This document shows, piece by piece, positions 22,563 through 34,744 of a DNA stretch of 64,000 nt. Position 1 is the first letter of the stretch. Every line of letters begins with the position of its first letter. Source of the stretch: Ricordea florida (Eukaryota > Cnidaria > Anthozoa > Corallimorpharia > Ricordeidae). A model generated the notes under the pieces. That model was not told where the DNA came from, ran no database searches, and saw only the letters and a list, made by a program, of their open reading frames with translations. The position numbers and the translations under genes are program-made. The stretch is taken from NCBI GenBank assembly GCA_949710005.1, contig OX453274.1, positions 6,647,174 through 6,711,173 on the forward strand. The letters run 5' to 3'.

Positions 22563-25500
22563 CTATTCTTTCTTCCTCTTTTCACTCTGTTCTCCTTTCT
22601 TCGTCTCTTTGGATGCGGTCTTCCCGGCATTCATTTCGGTTTCTTCAAACAGTTCAATCCCCGCCCCTTCCCCAGTTTCTTTCGCCAGTTTTCGAAGCCT
22701 CTTTGTCAAGACAGCTTCCAGCGACTTCAGTATCTTTTTCTTCCACGGGATAGTCTCTCGTTCCACTCTTTCCCGCGTCTCAAGGATCTTTTTCCCAAGC
22801 TCGTGAACCGTGGAATAAGGCTTTTTCTTCGTAGGAGATGCTGGGGCTTTGAACGGCTTTGTGTTACCCGCCTCATCTGTAACGGCGTCTGTGCTTTTGA
22901 TTCTATAGCCCTGGTTTTCGACTCTCTGTTTCAGTTCGTCCTTCACCTCCACGCGCGGTGCAATTTTAGGCAACGACCGCAATGCTTGACAACCAGCCAT
23001 CAGCGGCTGTTCAACACTATGCACACGTGGACTCGAAGGCGATGTGTTTAAATGGATTTCCTCTTTTGTCTTCACTCTCTCTCTGTGGATTGTCGCTGGG
23101 ACGTCGTCGGTGTCACATCCGGTCGTTCTCTTGACCATTTCCTGTATGCTTCCTATTGGATTGTTTATTTTACAGTAGCACCGCTGACCAGCAGCGGCTG
23201 CTCCGCAAACTCGTTTGTGCTCTTCATGTTCAGTTGCAGATATATCCAACTGGGACAGGCTTCCCTCGCCATTCGGCTTACCGACCGGACGTGAAACAAA
23301 ACCTATTCCATTTCCGCAGCGCCGCTGACCAACAGCATCTCCTCCACTTCCGGTGTCCTTAACGGACATACCGGAAACAAGTGGTTTGAGTTCAATTTCC
23401 GTCACATTGTTTCCGTTACTGAAACTTGAAAGGTCACCACTTATGAGTTTTCCGCCCTTATAGCGCCACTGATAGTTGTTCAAAACGTTTTTTTCAATAG
23501 GTTCTACACCTTGTCCACGTACGTTTGCAGCCAGTTTAGAAGAATTTACAAGTCTATGGTCGTAAGAACTCTCGCTTGCTAAGTGAGTGAAAACAGAATT
23601 TCGACACAACGGCACTGAAGACACTTGCTCGCTTGGTTTCAGCAGTGATTCAACATCGCTTTGCAAAATTCTTAAATCATTTACTCCTTTTCCATCTGCC
23701 GCTTGGGTTGGGACGTCGGACTTTTTACATGAATGGACATGCGCAAACCCCTCGCCTTTTGTACTCAAACTGTTTTCGTCCGTACAAAGTAGTTGCTGAC
23801 GTTTCGCCAGGACACGTAAATTTTCTTCGTTAGTATTAAATTTCTGTAACGCCCAATGTTGAAAGTTCGACGTGAAGCTGCTTTCAACAATAGAAGAAGT
23901 TAGATTGGCTAAAGCTCCACCTTGATGGCAAGTAGACTCGGTTACGGCAGGAAGATCTTTTCGAACAGCATTTCTAGTCGAATTCTGCGACAAAATTCTT
24001 ATTTTTTTCTCAACATCAGTAGGGATTTCACTGCGCGCACTCTTTCTGGGATCATCATGAGCCGCGTTTTGAACGCGTTGTTTTGAACTGCCGATGGAGT
24101 GAAATACACTCAAAGCGTCGTGTAGAGTCTTTTGTTTCGCTTCCAACGCGTTGTTCTGAGAACGCTGTTTTTGCAATTCAACATATATTGTTTTCAAATT
24201 GTCACGATCAAAAGAATTCGTTTCCGGCGCGTTTTCAAACCGAGAACGTTGATTCTGAAGGTCAGTGTAGATTGTTTTTACATTATGATTGTCAACGGAG
24301 TTTGCATTGAACGCGTTGTTTTGAGATTCATATCGTTGTTTCTGTAGTTCAGTTAAAATAGCTGTAAAACGATGAGAATCACCTAAGTTCGTTTCAAACG
24401 CGTTGCTCTGAGGTCGGAAAAGTTGCTTTTGAAGCTCTCTGTGGATGGTTTTCAGACTGTGGGTACCAACAGAGTTTGTTTCCAAAGTGTTGTTCTGAGA
24501 ACGCCGTTTTTGAAGCGCGTCATACATTGCTTTAAAACTCTTAGAGTCGACCGTGTTAACTTGTAAAGCGTTTTGCGTAGAACTCCTTCTTTGAAGCTCG
24601 GTATATATTGACTCAAGACTGTAAGACTCTAGCAAGGCAGCTCCTGACTGACTGCTCTGGGGAAGCTGTTTTTGAAATTCATTGTAAAATGCTTTCAAGT
24701 TGTGGAGGTCAACAGAATTTTGCATGACACCATGCTGTGTAGTGACAACATGCGCTTTGCCTTGTGAGCAGACATCACCAGTTTGCATAGTTTTCGTTTT
24801 TTGGAATGTTTGAGAGAAGAACGAACTATGAAGTTCGGTTGTTGAACCTTTTTTCTGCGTGCGAGACCAAATTTCATAAAGTTTACGCAACTCGTGAAAA
24901 TCAACACCACAAATCTTTTGTTTGGCGAGATCAGAGTTTCCTTGGCAATACGCCAGCCATTCCTGGATCATATTCTGAGTCAAAATATGCTTTACTAGCT
25001 CCACATTTCCTTGAAACCTTTGAAGGAGGTATAAAAGCAAATATCGTTCAAAAGAAAGGTTTTCACAATGGCCAGTTGGTGAGACAGCCTGATTCACCTC
25101 CCGGTTGACACGAGACTGCTTATTTTCCTGCACTGTAGAAGGTCTCAATTGAGCATGCGCAGTGTCGATGGTTTTAGGCCGAGTTCTATCTGCAGCTGTC
25201 CTTGCAGTGGGCACTCTAGAGGGGAAGCCCGCATCGTCGGGTCGAGTATTTCGTTCTTCCATACATTCGTTTTTATCTGGACTCTTTGAAATTGAATGAA
25301 CGGCGATAATCTTCGGCATCGCCGTATGATCAAACGCGTACCCTCCACAAGACGTGGGGTCACTGCTGTCAATTTGCCTGGGAACTGGCTCTTCTTTTTC
25401 CAGTTTTTTGTCCACTTCAGTCGCATCCTTTGGTAAACGGGTTTTCTGCATAGTTGAGGGTGAGCTGTCAGAGGGGTTATCAAGCGACAGAGAATTCCTA

Positions 25501-26594
25501 ACATGTGATTGGCTTTCGACCTGTGATTGACTCCTGTCCCAAATATTCGTTGTCCTAGAATATTCACATGCGCTTCTGCTGCGGCTAGTAGTGGAATCCT
25601 GGCCGTTTTTCCTCAGAGGCGGAGGAGGCCCCAACTGATGTAAAGCCTTCTCAAGTGATCGAGTCTTCTCGAACATCAGTGCCCTCAAGTTCTGGGCATC
25701 GTGCTGTGAACTCGTAAACCTTTCCGAACTCCCCTCTAGAGGACTGTCGGAAATTGCGTTGCGAGGTCGCTTGGGAAGCTCCGGTGACGTCATTGTCACG
25801 TGGCCTTGTTCAAGTGATCGCTTAGATGGCCTGTGAAGAAGAGGGGGTGGAGCTTCAGAAGTGACAGGTTCCACCCTAAAAACGTCAGAATTCCGCACTT
25901 GAGGAGGATTTTGCAACCAGCTTTGAAATCTTGATGTATAGGAATTCCAAACCGCGCTGCTTTGTTTTCGTGTTTTTTCGTTGAGAGTGTTTCTCAAAGA
26001 GGAAGCTTCCTCGCCCCTTACGATGTCCATTGCATTTTTATTACAAGAAACAGCTGATGAGAAGTTGCGAGCGTCTAGAAGAAGAAACATTTCTGCATTA
26101 AAATTTTTATATTTTGCAATAACACTTACAATAACAGGATTTTTTTAAAATCCATTTTAAAAGAGCTAGTTTGTTGAAAAACTGCTTTACAGACCACTGA
26201 AGTGTAGAGTAGACCCAAAGCTATTCCAGCCAATTTTGGGCACAAAATTCACCCTGTAGTTTGGAAACAACAATAAGTGTTCTGCCCAGCAAACTTTCTC
26301 AGGAGACTATTTTCTATTTATGATTCACTAACAGGACGCGTTGGTAGTATAAGTGCTTTGTATTTTTACGAATGTGTTTTCGGGTCCAAATAATTTTCGA
26401 GATTTCAAGGACGCTAGCCGAGACCGCGAGGGACTGGAAATACTTTTTTCCTTAAGCCCGTTATTTTCGTTACCAGACCATCCTCCACTAGCTCTTAGGT
26501 GATTACCTGCATAGTGAGCCAGTGATGAACTTATGTCCTGTGAGCGCGGTATAGAACCAGAAGAGTCCAGGCACGATGAATAGTTGTAATGCAT
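22563..26594 (-). CDS. 1199-aa two-exon protein with internal ~30-aa repeats
   Basis: Exon 1 26507-26594 (ATG at 26594, in-frame TAG nine bases upstream), intron 26075-26506 (donor gtaatc, acceptor tttcttcttctag), exon 2 22563-26074. The junction is phase 1 and completes a GAC codon. The total of 3600 nt makes 1199 residues. The N-terminus is S/P-rich with a SYTSRFQSWLQ segment. Around residues 385-450 lies a helical, possibly folded block (FERYLLLYLLQRFQGNVELV, then MIQEWLAYCQGNSDLAKQKI). Residues about 480-680 contain roughly seven repeats with core LKTIYxELQKQRSQNNALE, likely amphipathic helices. The C-terminal 100 residues are highly basic (WKKKILKSLEAVLTKRLRKL, then a KKGEQSEKRKKE end) and look like a nucleic-acid or nuclear-localisation tail. 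No enzyme motif. A minus-strand AATAAA lies near 22301. All plus-strand ORFs over this region are shadows. A scaffold or DNA-associated role would be inference only. Confidence 0.75.
24130..24720 (-). repeat. About 90-bp coding repeats within the 1199-aa gene
   Basis: Seven degenerate units, each encoding a D-x-hydrophobic-K-x-IY-x-ELQKQ block and an N/E-rich linker. Units differ at many positions but keep the heptad-like spacing of L, I and Y, so selection on the protein is likely. Confidence 0.75.
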
Positions 26595-26909
26595 TCTTTT
26601 CTAATTCGAAGACAGCTGTTGAGCATAAAAAGCGTGAATGTTAGTCAGAAACAGGGAGCTTAGCATAGTGTGTTGTCGGATGTGGTAATTTATTGTTGTT
26701 ACCAGAAACCCATAAGACTTGAAACGTGAGTGTTTTCAACCACAGGTTGTCTACATTCAATCTACCAAGTATCATATTTGGAAAATCAAGAGAAACCAAA
26801 TTAACCAATCAGTACCAACAAGCAAGACTGGTGCAAGCAGTTTCCAAATATGATACTTGGGAAATATCGAATCTGGACAAGCGGTGAACGCAAGTTACAC
26901 GTTTCAAGT

Positions 26910-27260
26910 CTTTATTTATTTATTTATTTGCCATGTACATAATAGTTACTTTAATTACAGCTAATTTATTGGCGAGGAGACCTCAGGAAACCACAAGTCT
27001 TATAGGAGAGGCCACCTCGAAGGATAATTTGAGAGTATAATTTGGTGCGGTGTGAGTGCGGCATAGCAGAGTCAGGATTGTTTAAATAAAAATTCTAACA
27101 GTTTTTTCTTGAAGGTAAGAAAACTTGTTGAACAGGTAACTGAAGTAGGGAGAGAATTCCAAATCATAGGACCTTGAAAGAGAATTGTAAATTGCTTAAT
27201 GTTTGTAGACTGAAATGAGGGCGGTAACAGTCTTCTGTTGTTCACTAGATGATGTCACTT
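26910..27260 (-). mobile_element. LINE 3' end, 5'-truncated
   Basis: On the minus strand this matches the end of the LINE at 51900-54115: the same GPMIWNSL-encoding segment near 27170, the same 3' UTR with gaggtggcctctcctataag, and a terminal taaa repeat at 26911-26933. Only the last 350 bp are present. 5' truncation is usual for target-primed insertion. Confidence 0.85.
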
Positions 27261-27360
27261 TGTAAAGACTCTGACTAATCAGCTCAGTTGTGTTCCGCTA
27301 ATAAGTATTGTGGGGATAGTTTCTAAAGAAACTGGTGCTGCGTCGGTGGGAAATTCATGA

Positions 27361-27770
27361 AACACAAGAAACTGGGTAAATCAAACGAGTTGATTAAGTA
27401 AGTTATACCACCGTAAGGTAAAAGGGAGGTGCTGACGATTCAAGCGTTAGCCCTTCGTCGTAGCGAATGAGAGAATTATGGGTTACGTTCAATTTATATA
27501 GAGAAGTTTGGAGCCATGCTATTGGTGGAACCATAGTGTGTGAATGGAAGTGAATAAATTAGATGAATGATTAAATGAATGAGAAGCGTACGTTGATACC
27601 GTGGGGATTAAGAGAACCGAGTGGGAAGATAAATTTCTGTTCTAGGTTTTTACGGGTTCCCGTGTTGCCCTGATGCACGGAAAGGCCACATACCGTCATG
27701 TTGTGAGTTGAGTGGTTCGGTAGATTAAAGTGTCGCGTTTGATTTACCCAGTTTCTTGTGTTCCGTTAAT
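27361..27770 (-). mobile_element. Penelope-like element fragment: GIY-YIG C-terminus plus hammerhead-like motif
   Basis: On the minus strand a frame from about 27765 to TAA 27571-27573 encodes RHFNLPNHS and then EQKFIFPLGSLNPHGIN, which is the characteristic C-terminal end of Penelope-like proteins (GIY-YIG endonuclease region). Downstream at about 27430-27475 (minus) is cgacgaagggctaacgcttg followed by aatcgtcagc, a degraded hammerhead-like core. At its end stands aagtaagttataccaccg in plus sense. The words around actgggtaaatcaaacg occur inverted at both edges (27370 and 27750). The RT domain is absent, so this is a dead remnant. Confidence 0.85.
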
Positions 27771-27804
27771 AGTCCCCCACGCATACGAAGAGACTAAAGA
27801 CAAG

Positions 27805-27900
27805 TAGCTAAGGTAGCTTGGCTTAGTGGTCAGAGCGCTAGGATTTAAGTCTGAACTTTGCGGATTCAATTCCCAGTCTGATTTGAAAGCTGCTACCACC
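27805..27900 (+). mobile_element. tRNA-derived SINE head
   Basis: A plus-strand tRNA-like segment with A-box-like cttggcttagtggtcagagc and B-box-like gcggattcaattccc. The acceptor and anticodon stems are not well paired, so it is called a SINE or tRNA relic and not a functional tRNA. Confidence 0.55.
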
Positions 27901-28265
27901 AGCTGGGATTCTTATCGAGTCGAAGTTCTGTTTCAAATGTTTGTTTTCAGTTCAGAGTGAATTCATAATGATCATAATACCTATGTAACTAGGGTATCTA
28001 CCTAAGGTTCGAAAAAATGGTCACTAAGAAGAATAGGTCAAGTTAATATTACATGGCTACAACAGTAGGGCATTATATAATTTTTTTTTTGTTAATATAG
28101 ACCAAAGTTGTCTCATTTTCAAAGAAACAGTTTCTTCTGTCACTTATGGCTTAAAAAAAACTGGAAAATGTATTCCTCTACTCAATGCAACTTATGATAG
28201 CTCTAAGGGATACAGCTTTTTAAAACCGAGTAAGGGAAATCGTGAAGATGAAAGTTTGGTTACCA

Positions 28266-28678
28266 CCCGGGGGGGGGGGGGTACTCCCATATATGAGCTA
28301 TACAGGTATGTGCCGCGGGATAGGGTATGGTTTTTGAGGTTCTCGATCCTTAAATAGGGTATCATTTTTGCACATGTTGGCATAGTGTTCCCGGTGTGAT
28401 CCTTAGATAGGGTGCCTAAATTGTATCAGGCAGTCTACTATACTATGCTTGATCCTAAATTCCAGTAATCTTACAGAAACGAAATAAAGTTGACCCGTTC
28501 AAACTATTTTTAGTTTTTGTTTTTCCCTTGCATAGGGTGTCATTTTTCGGGTTTCGGCCTTAAATAGGGCATCAATTTTCGTTTGCTTCATCCTTAGATA
28601 GGGTTAGGTTTTTAGACCCTTCGCGGCACACACCTAACCGAAATTTATGGAAGTACACCCCCCCCCCCCCCCCCGCCG
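28266..28678. mobile_element. MITE with G/C-tract ends and 8-bp target duplication
   Basis: The ends are cccggggggg and its inverted counterpart, flanked by GGTTACCA at 28258-28265 and 28679-28686. An 8-bp duplication is typical of hAT elements. The interior repeats words like cttaaatagggtatc and cttagatagggt about six times on alternating strands. No transposase. Confidence 0.8.
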
Positions 28679-28997
28679 GGTTACCAAAACCGATGACTGT
28701 CCAGAAGGCGACAAATCCACTAGTTTTATACCGAAAACTCGTTAACATATCGTCAAACTAACGTAATTGCATGATTAATACCTAAGAAACAATAGTGAAA
28801 AGAAGAGGAACAAAAGATTATCGCAACAAGTGATAACAAATGCTACGAACAGTAAAGAAATCATTATGTTATCCAACTGTGAGCTGTTACGTTGGAAAGC
28901 ATTCATTTTTGCGATGACTAATAACGCATTGTTTATAAGATATTCTGAAGAACAGTATCAACTCCTATCTTGAAATTTCCATTTCATTGACATAACT

Positions 28998-29127
28998 ATG
29001 TTGTAATTCAATTTTATCTTTGGTTTAAATTATATTTTCCTTTGTTTTTGGCATGGTAATGTTTGATAATCAGTTTGAAACAAATGAAAATAACATTAAA
29101 AACCGAGGATAAAATTGAACCATGACA
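28998..29127. mobile_element. Palindromic MITE, GTGGTTCAATTT family, copy 4
   Basis: Left arm tgttgtaattcaattttatc; right arm gataaaattgaaccatgaca. The central region is similar to copy 1 (tggtaatgtttgataatcag). Confidence 0.75.
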
Positions 29128-29377
29128 ACTACAAGGCTAGGGCAATTCCCGCCAATTTTAGCGCCCGCACCAACGCAAGTAATACGGGCAATATGATTGG
29201 TCTGACGTATTCAAAACAGTCTATTTCATTGGACAACAAAAGCAACAAGATACTATTTCACTATAGTAAAGTGATATGACTTCACGTCTGTTTTTTTTTT
29301 TTTTCAGGGATCTTATCACACAGATACCCACATGTGCAGCATCATTTACACTTAGATTTGAAATTATTATAAGTTGT

Positions 29378-30629
29378 TTAAATCTTAGAACAATTGAGAT
29401 AAGAATAGCTGTCTAGTTTCGGCGATGCTAGCTGGTTTTTTTCCCGCCTTTTATTCTTCGATCTTGGTACAACAGGTGGTTCAGTTTTAGTCAACAAAGG
29501 GCAGGAAACACTCAACTGATTTATATACCAACTACCATTCCCTTTATAACAAAACACTGGTCGGGTGGTATCGCAGCGGACACCACTATGGGAAATTAGA
29601 AGCAGGTCGAAAAAAATTGGGATTTCTGAATCAGTGATACATTCTCTAGAGTGGAGCAGCATTACTCTATAGTGAAAGCAGTGATCTTACCTTAAATAGC
29701 TAATTAGTTGTTGTCAGCTGTAGTTTAACTAAAAGCTTGTGGTCATAATCGATTGCTCTTGGATGGGTTGAAAATTTGTTGCCGATTAAAACTGTGAGCA
29801 CGATATAAGTCACATCGACAGCGAGATATATTTCCCTCATTGTTGTCATTTGCATCATTGTTGTCATTTACAAACAAGCAAAGTTTTTCTTCGCTAAGCG
29901 GGTGATTCACTCAAATTACGAAGTCTTAGCTAAACACGTGGACGCGCAAAAACGAATCCGATTTGCACACGATGCATTGTGATGGCTTTCTTTTAGCGCG
30001 CCACGTATAAAAGCCTTCCCTGTCAATCAATCATTGACAAGCGTCAACATGGTGCTGGATTGGTTGAAGTTAATAAGCCATAAAGCGACCTGCTTGTGTT
30101 GTCAAGGGAAGCTGGTCTTCGAACCCAATCAAGGTCATGGTAATAACAAAGACATGAAAAAAGTGCGTGTGTAGCTTCATTCGTCTTTCTTGAAAAGACA
30201 TTGATTCGAGGATAAATATAATATGAGCTGCAAAATTTCTAGCACTAAATTTGAATACGATTCTAAAGTTTATTTTGAAAGGTTAAGAACGATGCAAGGA
30301 AAAGACTAATTTGCTTAAGACTATGAGCTTGCGATATTAAAGCAGTTCACGCTTAGGATGTAAAATTTGGGGAGTAGTAAATTCCATAACTGAAACAGAA
30401 TTTACCTTTGGACCCTAAACAAGCCATATATATCTAAACAATTAATTCACATCACCAGTAAAGCGCAGTCATATGTATTCGACAACATTTTCCAATACGA
30501 CCCTTCAATGCTGTATTTAAGTTTCTTACCTCGCTGTTCCCCTAACAATCCCTCTGAACCTTTCGTTGAAAAGCAGTTCAAATCGCCAACAACTTCCAAC
30601 TTCGCCAGAACTGAGGAACAATGTTGCAT
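29378..30629 (-). CDS. 138-aa three-exon gene, unknown function
   Basis: Exon 1 30530-30629 (donor gtaaga), exon 2 30406-30433 (28 nt, acceptor attgtttag, donor gtaaat), exon 3 29378-29666 (acceptor tttcactatag). Phases 1 and 2 match and no stop is created. A TATA box lies 45 bp upstream of the ATG. The protein has no recognised domain. The middle reads IPIFFDLLLISHSGVRCDTT, cysteine-containing and partly hydrophobic, and the C-terminal part is basic (RSKNKRREKNQLASPK). No signal peptide is evident. The microexon makes the model less certain. If it were wrong, exon 1 alone still has a good start and donor. Confidence 0.4.
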
Positions 30630-30673
30630 CTCAGGTGTTCACAGACAAGAAGCAAAAGGACAGAGTATTTGCA

Positions 30674-30679
30674 TTTATA
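30674..30679 (-). promoter_or_regulatory. TATA box
   Basis: On the minus strand the sequence gtataaatg places TATAAA 45 bp before the ATG at 30629. That predicts a transcription start near 30645 and a short 5' UTR. Confidence 0.45.
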
Positions 30680-31126
30680 CAATGCCAGGCGAAGGAATGT
30701 AAATCAGTTTGAACGCCAGCTCAGCGTTTAATGAATAAAATATCAGTGACCTGCTTGACTGGTGTAAAAAAGCCTTAAATCAACGACTAGCACCCCTTTT
30801 AATAACCGGTCGCGTTTACGCCAATGAAAGCTGTGGTTTCTGACTCTTTCATGAGAGTAACTTGAATATAGCCACAAACTCGCTTAACACAAAGCACATA
30901 AATTTTTATGCCGCAGCTGCCATTAACAAATTATTTTTCACTACGCAAAGAAACCCAATGCAAGGAGATCTGGTCCAAGTTTTGTCAATCAGGGCAGTCT
31001 TGGGCGGAACTTTAATAGGTTTTGACAAGTAGTTCATCTACTGAGAGGTTTCGTCAATATGAGAACCTTGGAGCCCGAATAAAATTACACTATTCTTCAG
31101 GTATTCGCCCTTCTATATGAGCTGAT

Positions 31127-31426
31127 ATGACGAAACTAGAGGATACCTTGAAACCAACATTTTTTTTCCGGGCCGCAAAGGTCAGTCGTAATAACAACAA
31201 CCAAGCGTGTTTTGGAAACGAAATCGCCACAGCTATGAAACCACTTTACAATCATCTAATATCATATTTAAACTGTAAAAGATGGGAAAATATGCAGCTG
31301 TTCAATACACAAACTTATAATGCGACGATTATTTACATTATTGTTATTTTTCAAGGTGTTGCGAATTTCAAGTGTACAACTCACGGCATAAGTGATTTCT
31401 CAGTCAACCTCGAAGGACTGGCTTAA
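31127..31426 (+). other. Open frame or two-exon candidate, undecided
   Basis: An uninterrupted frame of 99 codons. Inside it are a possible donor (gcaaaggtcagt, near 31182) and a good acceptor (ttgttatttttcaag, ending 31354). Splicing would instead join an 18-codon start to a short new frame. Neither product is recognisable. Confidence 0.2.
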
Positions 31427-33965
31427 CACGCCAGAAAGGTTACGATAACAGAAAGGGAAAATTTTTGATTTTGACAACTTTAACATTATTATTATGATCA
31501 TTATTATTATTACTATTACTCATATTGTTAGAAAATTTAAAATATTTCGACTTATGCTCGCAGAATGGACAATGCTTTTTCTCAATGAATCTCAGGTGGT
31601 TATCTTAAGGATTCCATGGAGCACACGTGGTACAACTTAAATTTATCAACTCGTTTGATAAAACCATTTTTGTGTGTCATATATAGAGATTAAACCATAA
31701 AATGGGCGTCAGTTTTTTTTTTTACATCCAGGCATAAAAAGAATTGTGCTTTAGGATCCGAATCCTTTGCAGCGCACACTTATAACAAAAGCACTGAAGC
31801 AGCCTTTACCCCACCCATCCCCCCTAATCACCGTATTACCCTCTCCCATTTTCAGGGTACGATTTTACAGGGTGGCCATTACAGAAACTGTCTGTTCTCC
31901 ACCATCGTAATTTTGACAATCTGTTTCCAAGCTCAAATTAGCAGCCATTAAAACGCATTTTACCGCCTGTTTCTTGCTGACAATCTGTCAGACTCGGCAA
32001 AGCAGAAACTCGCCAATCAAAGCCAATTCTCTTTGCCTTACCGTAGAGTCGCGAGCAGCATATATAGTGAAGCGATTAAGGAAAAGGTTTTATAGTGTTA
32101 GAAACGCTTATCTCGGCTTTTGAACGGAAATTTAGTCAGAACTTTGATTCCACTGTTGGCGTGAACTGTACAAGGTTTTATTATCAACCTACCTGTATCA
32201 GAGGCTCGTAACAAAATTCGATATTAAAAAATCCCTCAGAAACATTTTTCTTTTTTACCAGCAAAATTAAAACTTTGTTAATATCTTAAAGTTTTTTTCG
32301 GATGCTTTAATTCATTCTTGTTTTCAAATAATTACAATTTCTTTACTGTTTTGTGAGCGAAAGTGTGGTACATGTAACTGACTTCTTAGAAAACACCCTG
32401 TTTGGGAAGCCAGCTAAATGCCAGGTTACTGCTGGTACCTGATACCCGTCAATCAAACGGTAAATTGCCACCCACTGACTTCACTGGGCATCACAGTATG
32501 TCAAAATTAAGTCATTCGCCGGGTGACAGAACTTTTGTCACTTTAAGGAATCTGTGCCTTTAAATTTGAAGGATCACTGAAAACAACTCGGTCCTAAAAA
32601 AAAAGTATTTACTCGGATTTGATTTACAGGAAGAAGTGCTCAAATTCACCAAATGTCTCTGCCTTCTTAGTGCGTCAGTTTTATTTGACTTCAGTTCAAG
32701 GCGTTCTTCCCGGACTTCAAAAGGAACTTGTTTCAAACTGTTCATCCAAAATTTGACTGATATAACGAGGAAAGTCTTTTATCTCTTCCTATTTTGTTCT
32801 GTCTTGTTGCTTTCTTTGAAACTCAAATATAAAAATCTTTATTCTTTCGAGTTTAAAAATAAAGTAGTCGTTTGAGTATCTTGGGCGACGGCGATGAACA
32901 AATATAATTTATATGATGGCCCTGGTTTTGCAATACGGAATATTTGGTGAGACACTTTGTCCAGTTCCTTTAGCGACACTGTTAGAATATCATGTTTTGA
33001 TCATTATCTTAATGATGTGAACCTTACGAAGAAGACTGAATTTCTTGGGCGATCACACTATGAATCAATCTCAAGTGATTAATAATAGAACGAGAAAACT
33101 TCATTTGATAGGCTTTTCTTATTGAAAAGATGGACAGTTATTGGTTCTGTCAGCAGGTGTCCAATGGGAGATGCCACATGCATGAGTGAGAGACGAATGG
33201 CTGACTAAATAAACTGTGAAATGAAGTAACATATGCAGACTGTAGAGAAAGACAAACAGGAAACTAAAACTGGTACCAGCTCACCCTCTCATCCAATTGA
33301 GGCAGAGGCTACAAGCCCCTCTCCCTACCCTCCTTCGTTCATTTCCTTCTTTTTGATTGGTTACTTCTATACTTTGTGATCTGAAAGGTATGAGTGATGT
33401 AAAATGGAATATAGTCTAGATTCTGAAGCCATTGGCCAAAAATAAATCATTGCGTGTTACTCTGTTAAGTTTTTTTATCTTTAAACAGTACATCGAAGAT
33501 TTGAAACCCTTCTCAAATATCAACGGGCATGTGTGATCCTCTCGGAAAACTAATATTCTGAAAAAGGGAAGATTTCATATATACCGAGATTAACTCAATT
33601 AAATTACAGGGAGTAAATCTCGTGTGATTTTTCATTTCAAGTGACAGTTCGCTGCTGATTATCAAGGAGCGAGGGAAAATAAGCGGGTGTTTATTATTCC
33701 TGCTCGGAAATTTTCTTGATTCCATCAGATTTTTCTAGTATCACTACTACGTTGAATAAAATCTACTTAATCCGGACAATGTTCTCAATTATTCCAAGGA
33801 AACTCGTTCCGTTATTCCTCCCCACAAAATTGCATTATTCCATTACTCCAACAAGAAAAATTGTCGTTATTTCCATTGTTACTCTTCACTTCCGGTGATT
33901 TGACGAAAGAAGGTTTTGTTCGCTGGGAAAATTTAATCGATCGCTTTCGCTGAATAAATTCAAAG
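31427..33965. other. Mostly unannotated interval
   Basis: A short ATT-rich microsatellite at 31488-31530. A weak two-exon minus-strand candidate at 32543-32745 is listed separately. Nothing else is recognised. Confidence 0.4.
32543..32745 (-). CDS. Possible 48-aa two-exon ORF
   Basis: Exon 32650-32745 begins with ATG and encodes a charged helix (EVREERLELKSNKTDALRRQ). A 56-nt interval with donor gtgaat and a strong acceptor (actttttttttag) leads to exon 32543-32593, ending RVVFSDPSNLKAQIP and a stop. The phases agree (0). The intron would be very short and no polyadenylation signal is seen. Confidence 0.25.
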
Positions 33966-34268
33966 CAAGAAAAACTGAGGGAAAGAGAAGATAACCCCGT
34001 ATGATATAAAGGACAGAATCTATTTTTAGCGCAGAATCCATTTATATCTCGTTCCAAGGGGGCGCGGTTTCCCAATACCACAAGTGGAAAGTAGAGGTCA
34101 AACGGAACAAGGTCCCCATGGCGCATTGAAATTACAACCACGTGATGAGAAGGACATCAGCCATTGGCCAGTTAAAGTAGTTTCCGGATCTAAAAATAGA
34201 TTCTGTCCCGTTATCATAGTAAGAGAACCCAGTATGGAAGATGCGTTCTCTTACCTCATTTTCTCTTG
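33966..34268. mobile_element. MITE, AAGAGAAAATGAGG family, copy 1
   Basis: The ends are inverted copies (caagaaaaactgaggg at the left, cctcattttctcttg at the right). It shares blocks such as gacagaatctatttttagc and gagaaggacatcagccattg with the copy at 43834-44066. No ORF is conserved between copies. Confidence 0.8.
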
Positions 34269-34744
34269 ATTCAGAGAGAACATTTAAAGCACTGTCTTTT
34301 TTCAATAAGTGTTTGTTTTTTTCTCTACACTGGAAGCCGAAAGCCTTGGCCACATCTGTAGCTTCGAAATATTTTCTAATGGTGCACATGGACTAGACTT
34401 GTATCGCCGAACTTTTAATCACAGAGAAAGGCTTCAGGATCTCAAGGGTGTGGCTTTGAGCCTCAATCTGAGCAAATAAGATTTTCACTTTCGTATTTCA
34501 ATCGTCAAGATTGATGATCCTTGGAAGCGTGACGTGGTTGTCAATGACGATTAATCCACAAGGGCTTGGTAGCGCAAATTTCTGCCAACAGACAATATGA
34601 GTGCGCATGCACACAAGATTGATTTCAACTAATTGCATTTCCAGAGCAGGCACACAGCGGTCGAGCGTTCGGGATAGATTGGACCACTTACCAACCGGCC
34701 TGACTTCGTGTATCGCAATCAAAAACAGTTTATTTTAATTGAAC

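Noticed and set aside
22422-24347. Several plus-strand ORFs (for example 22422-23051)
   Set aside because: They are antisense to the 1199-aa gene, whose minus-strand frame is open for 3.5 kb and shows protein repeats.
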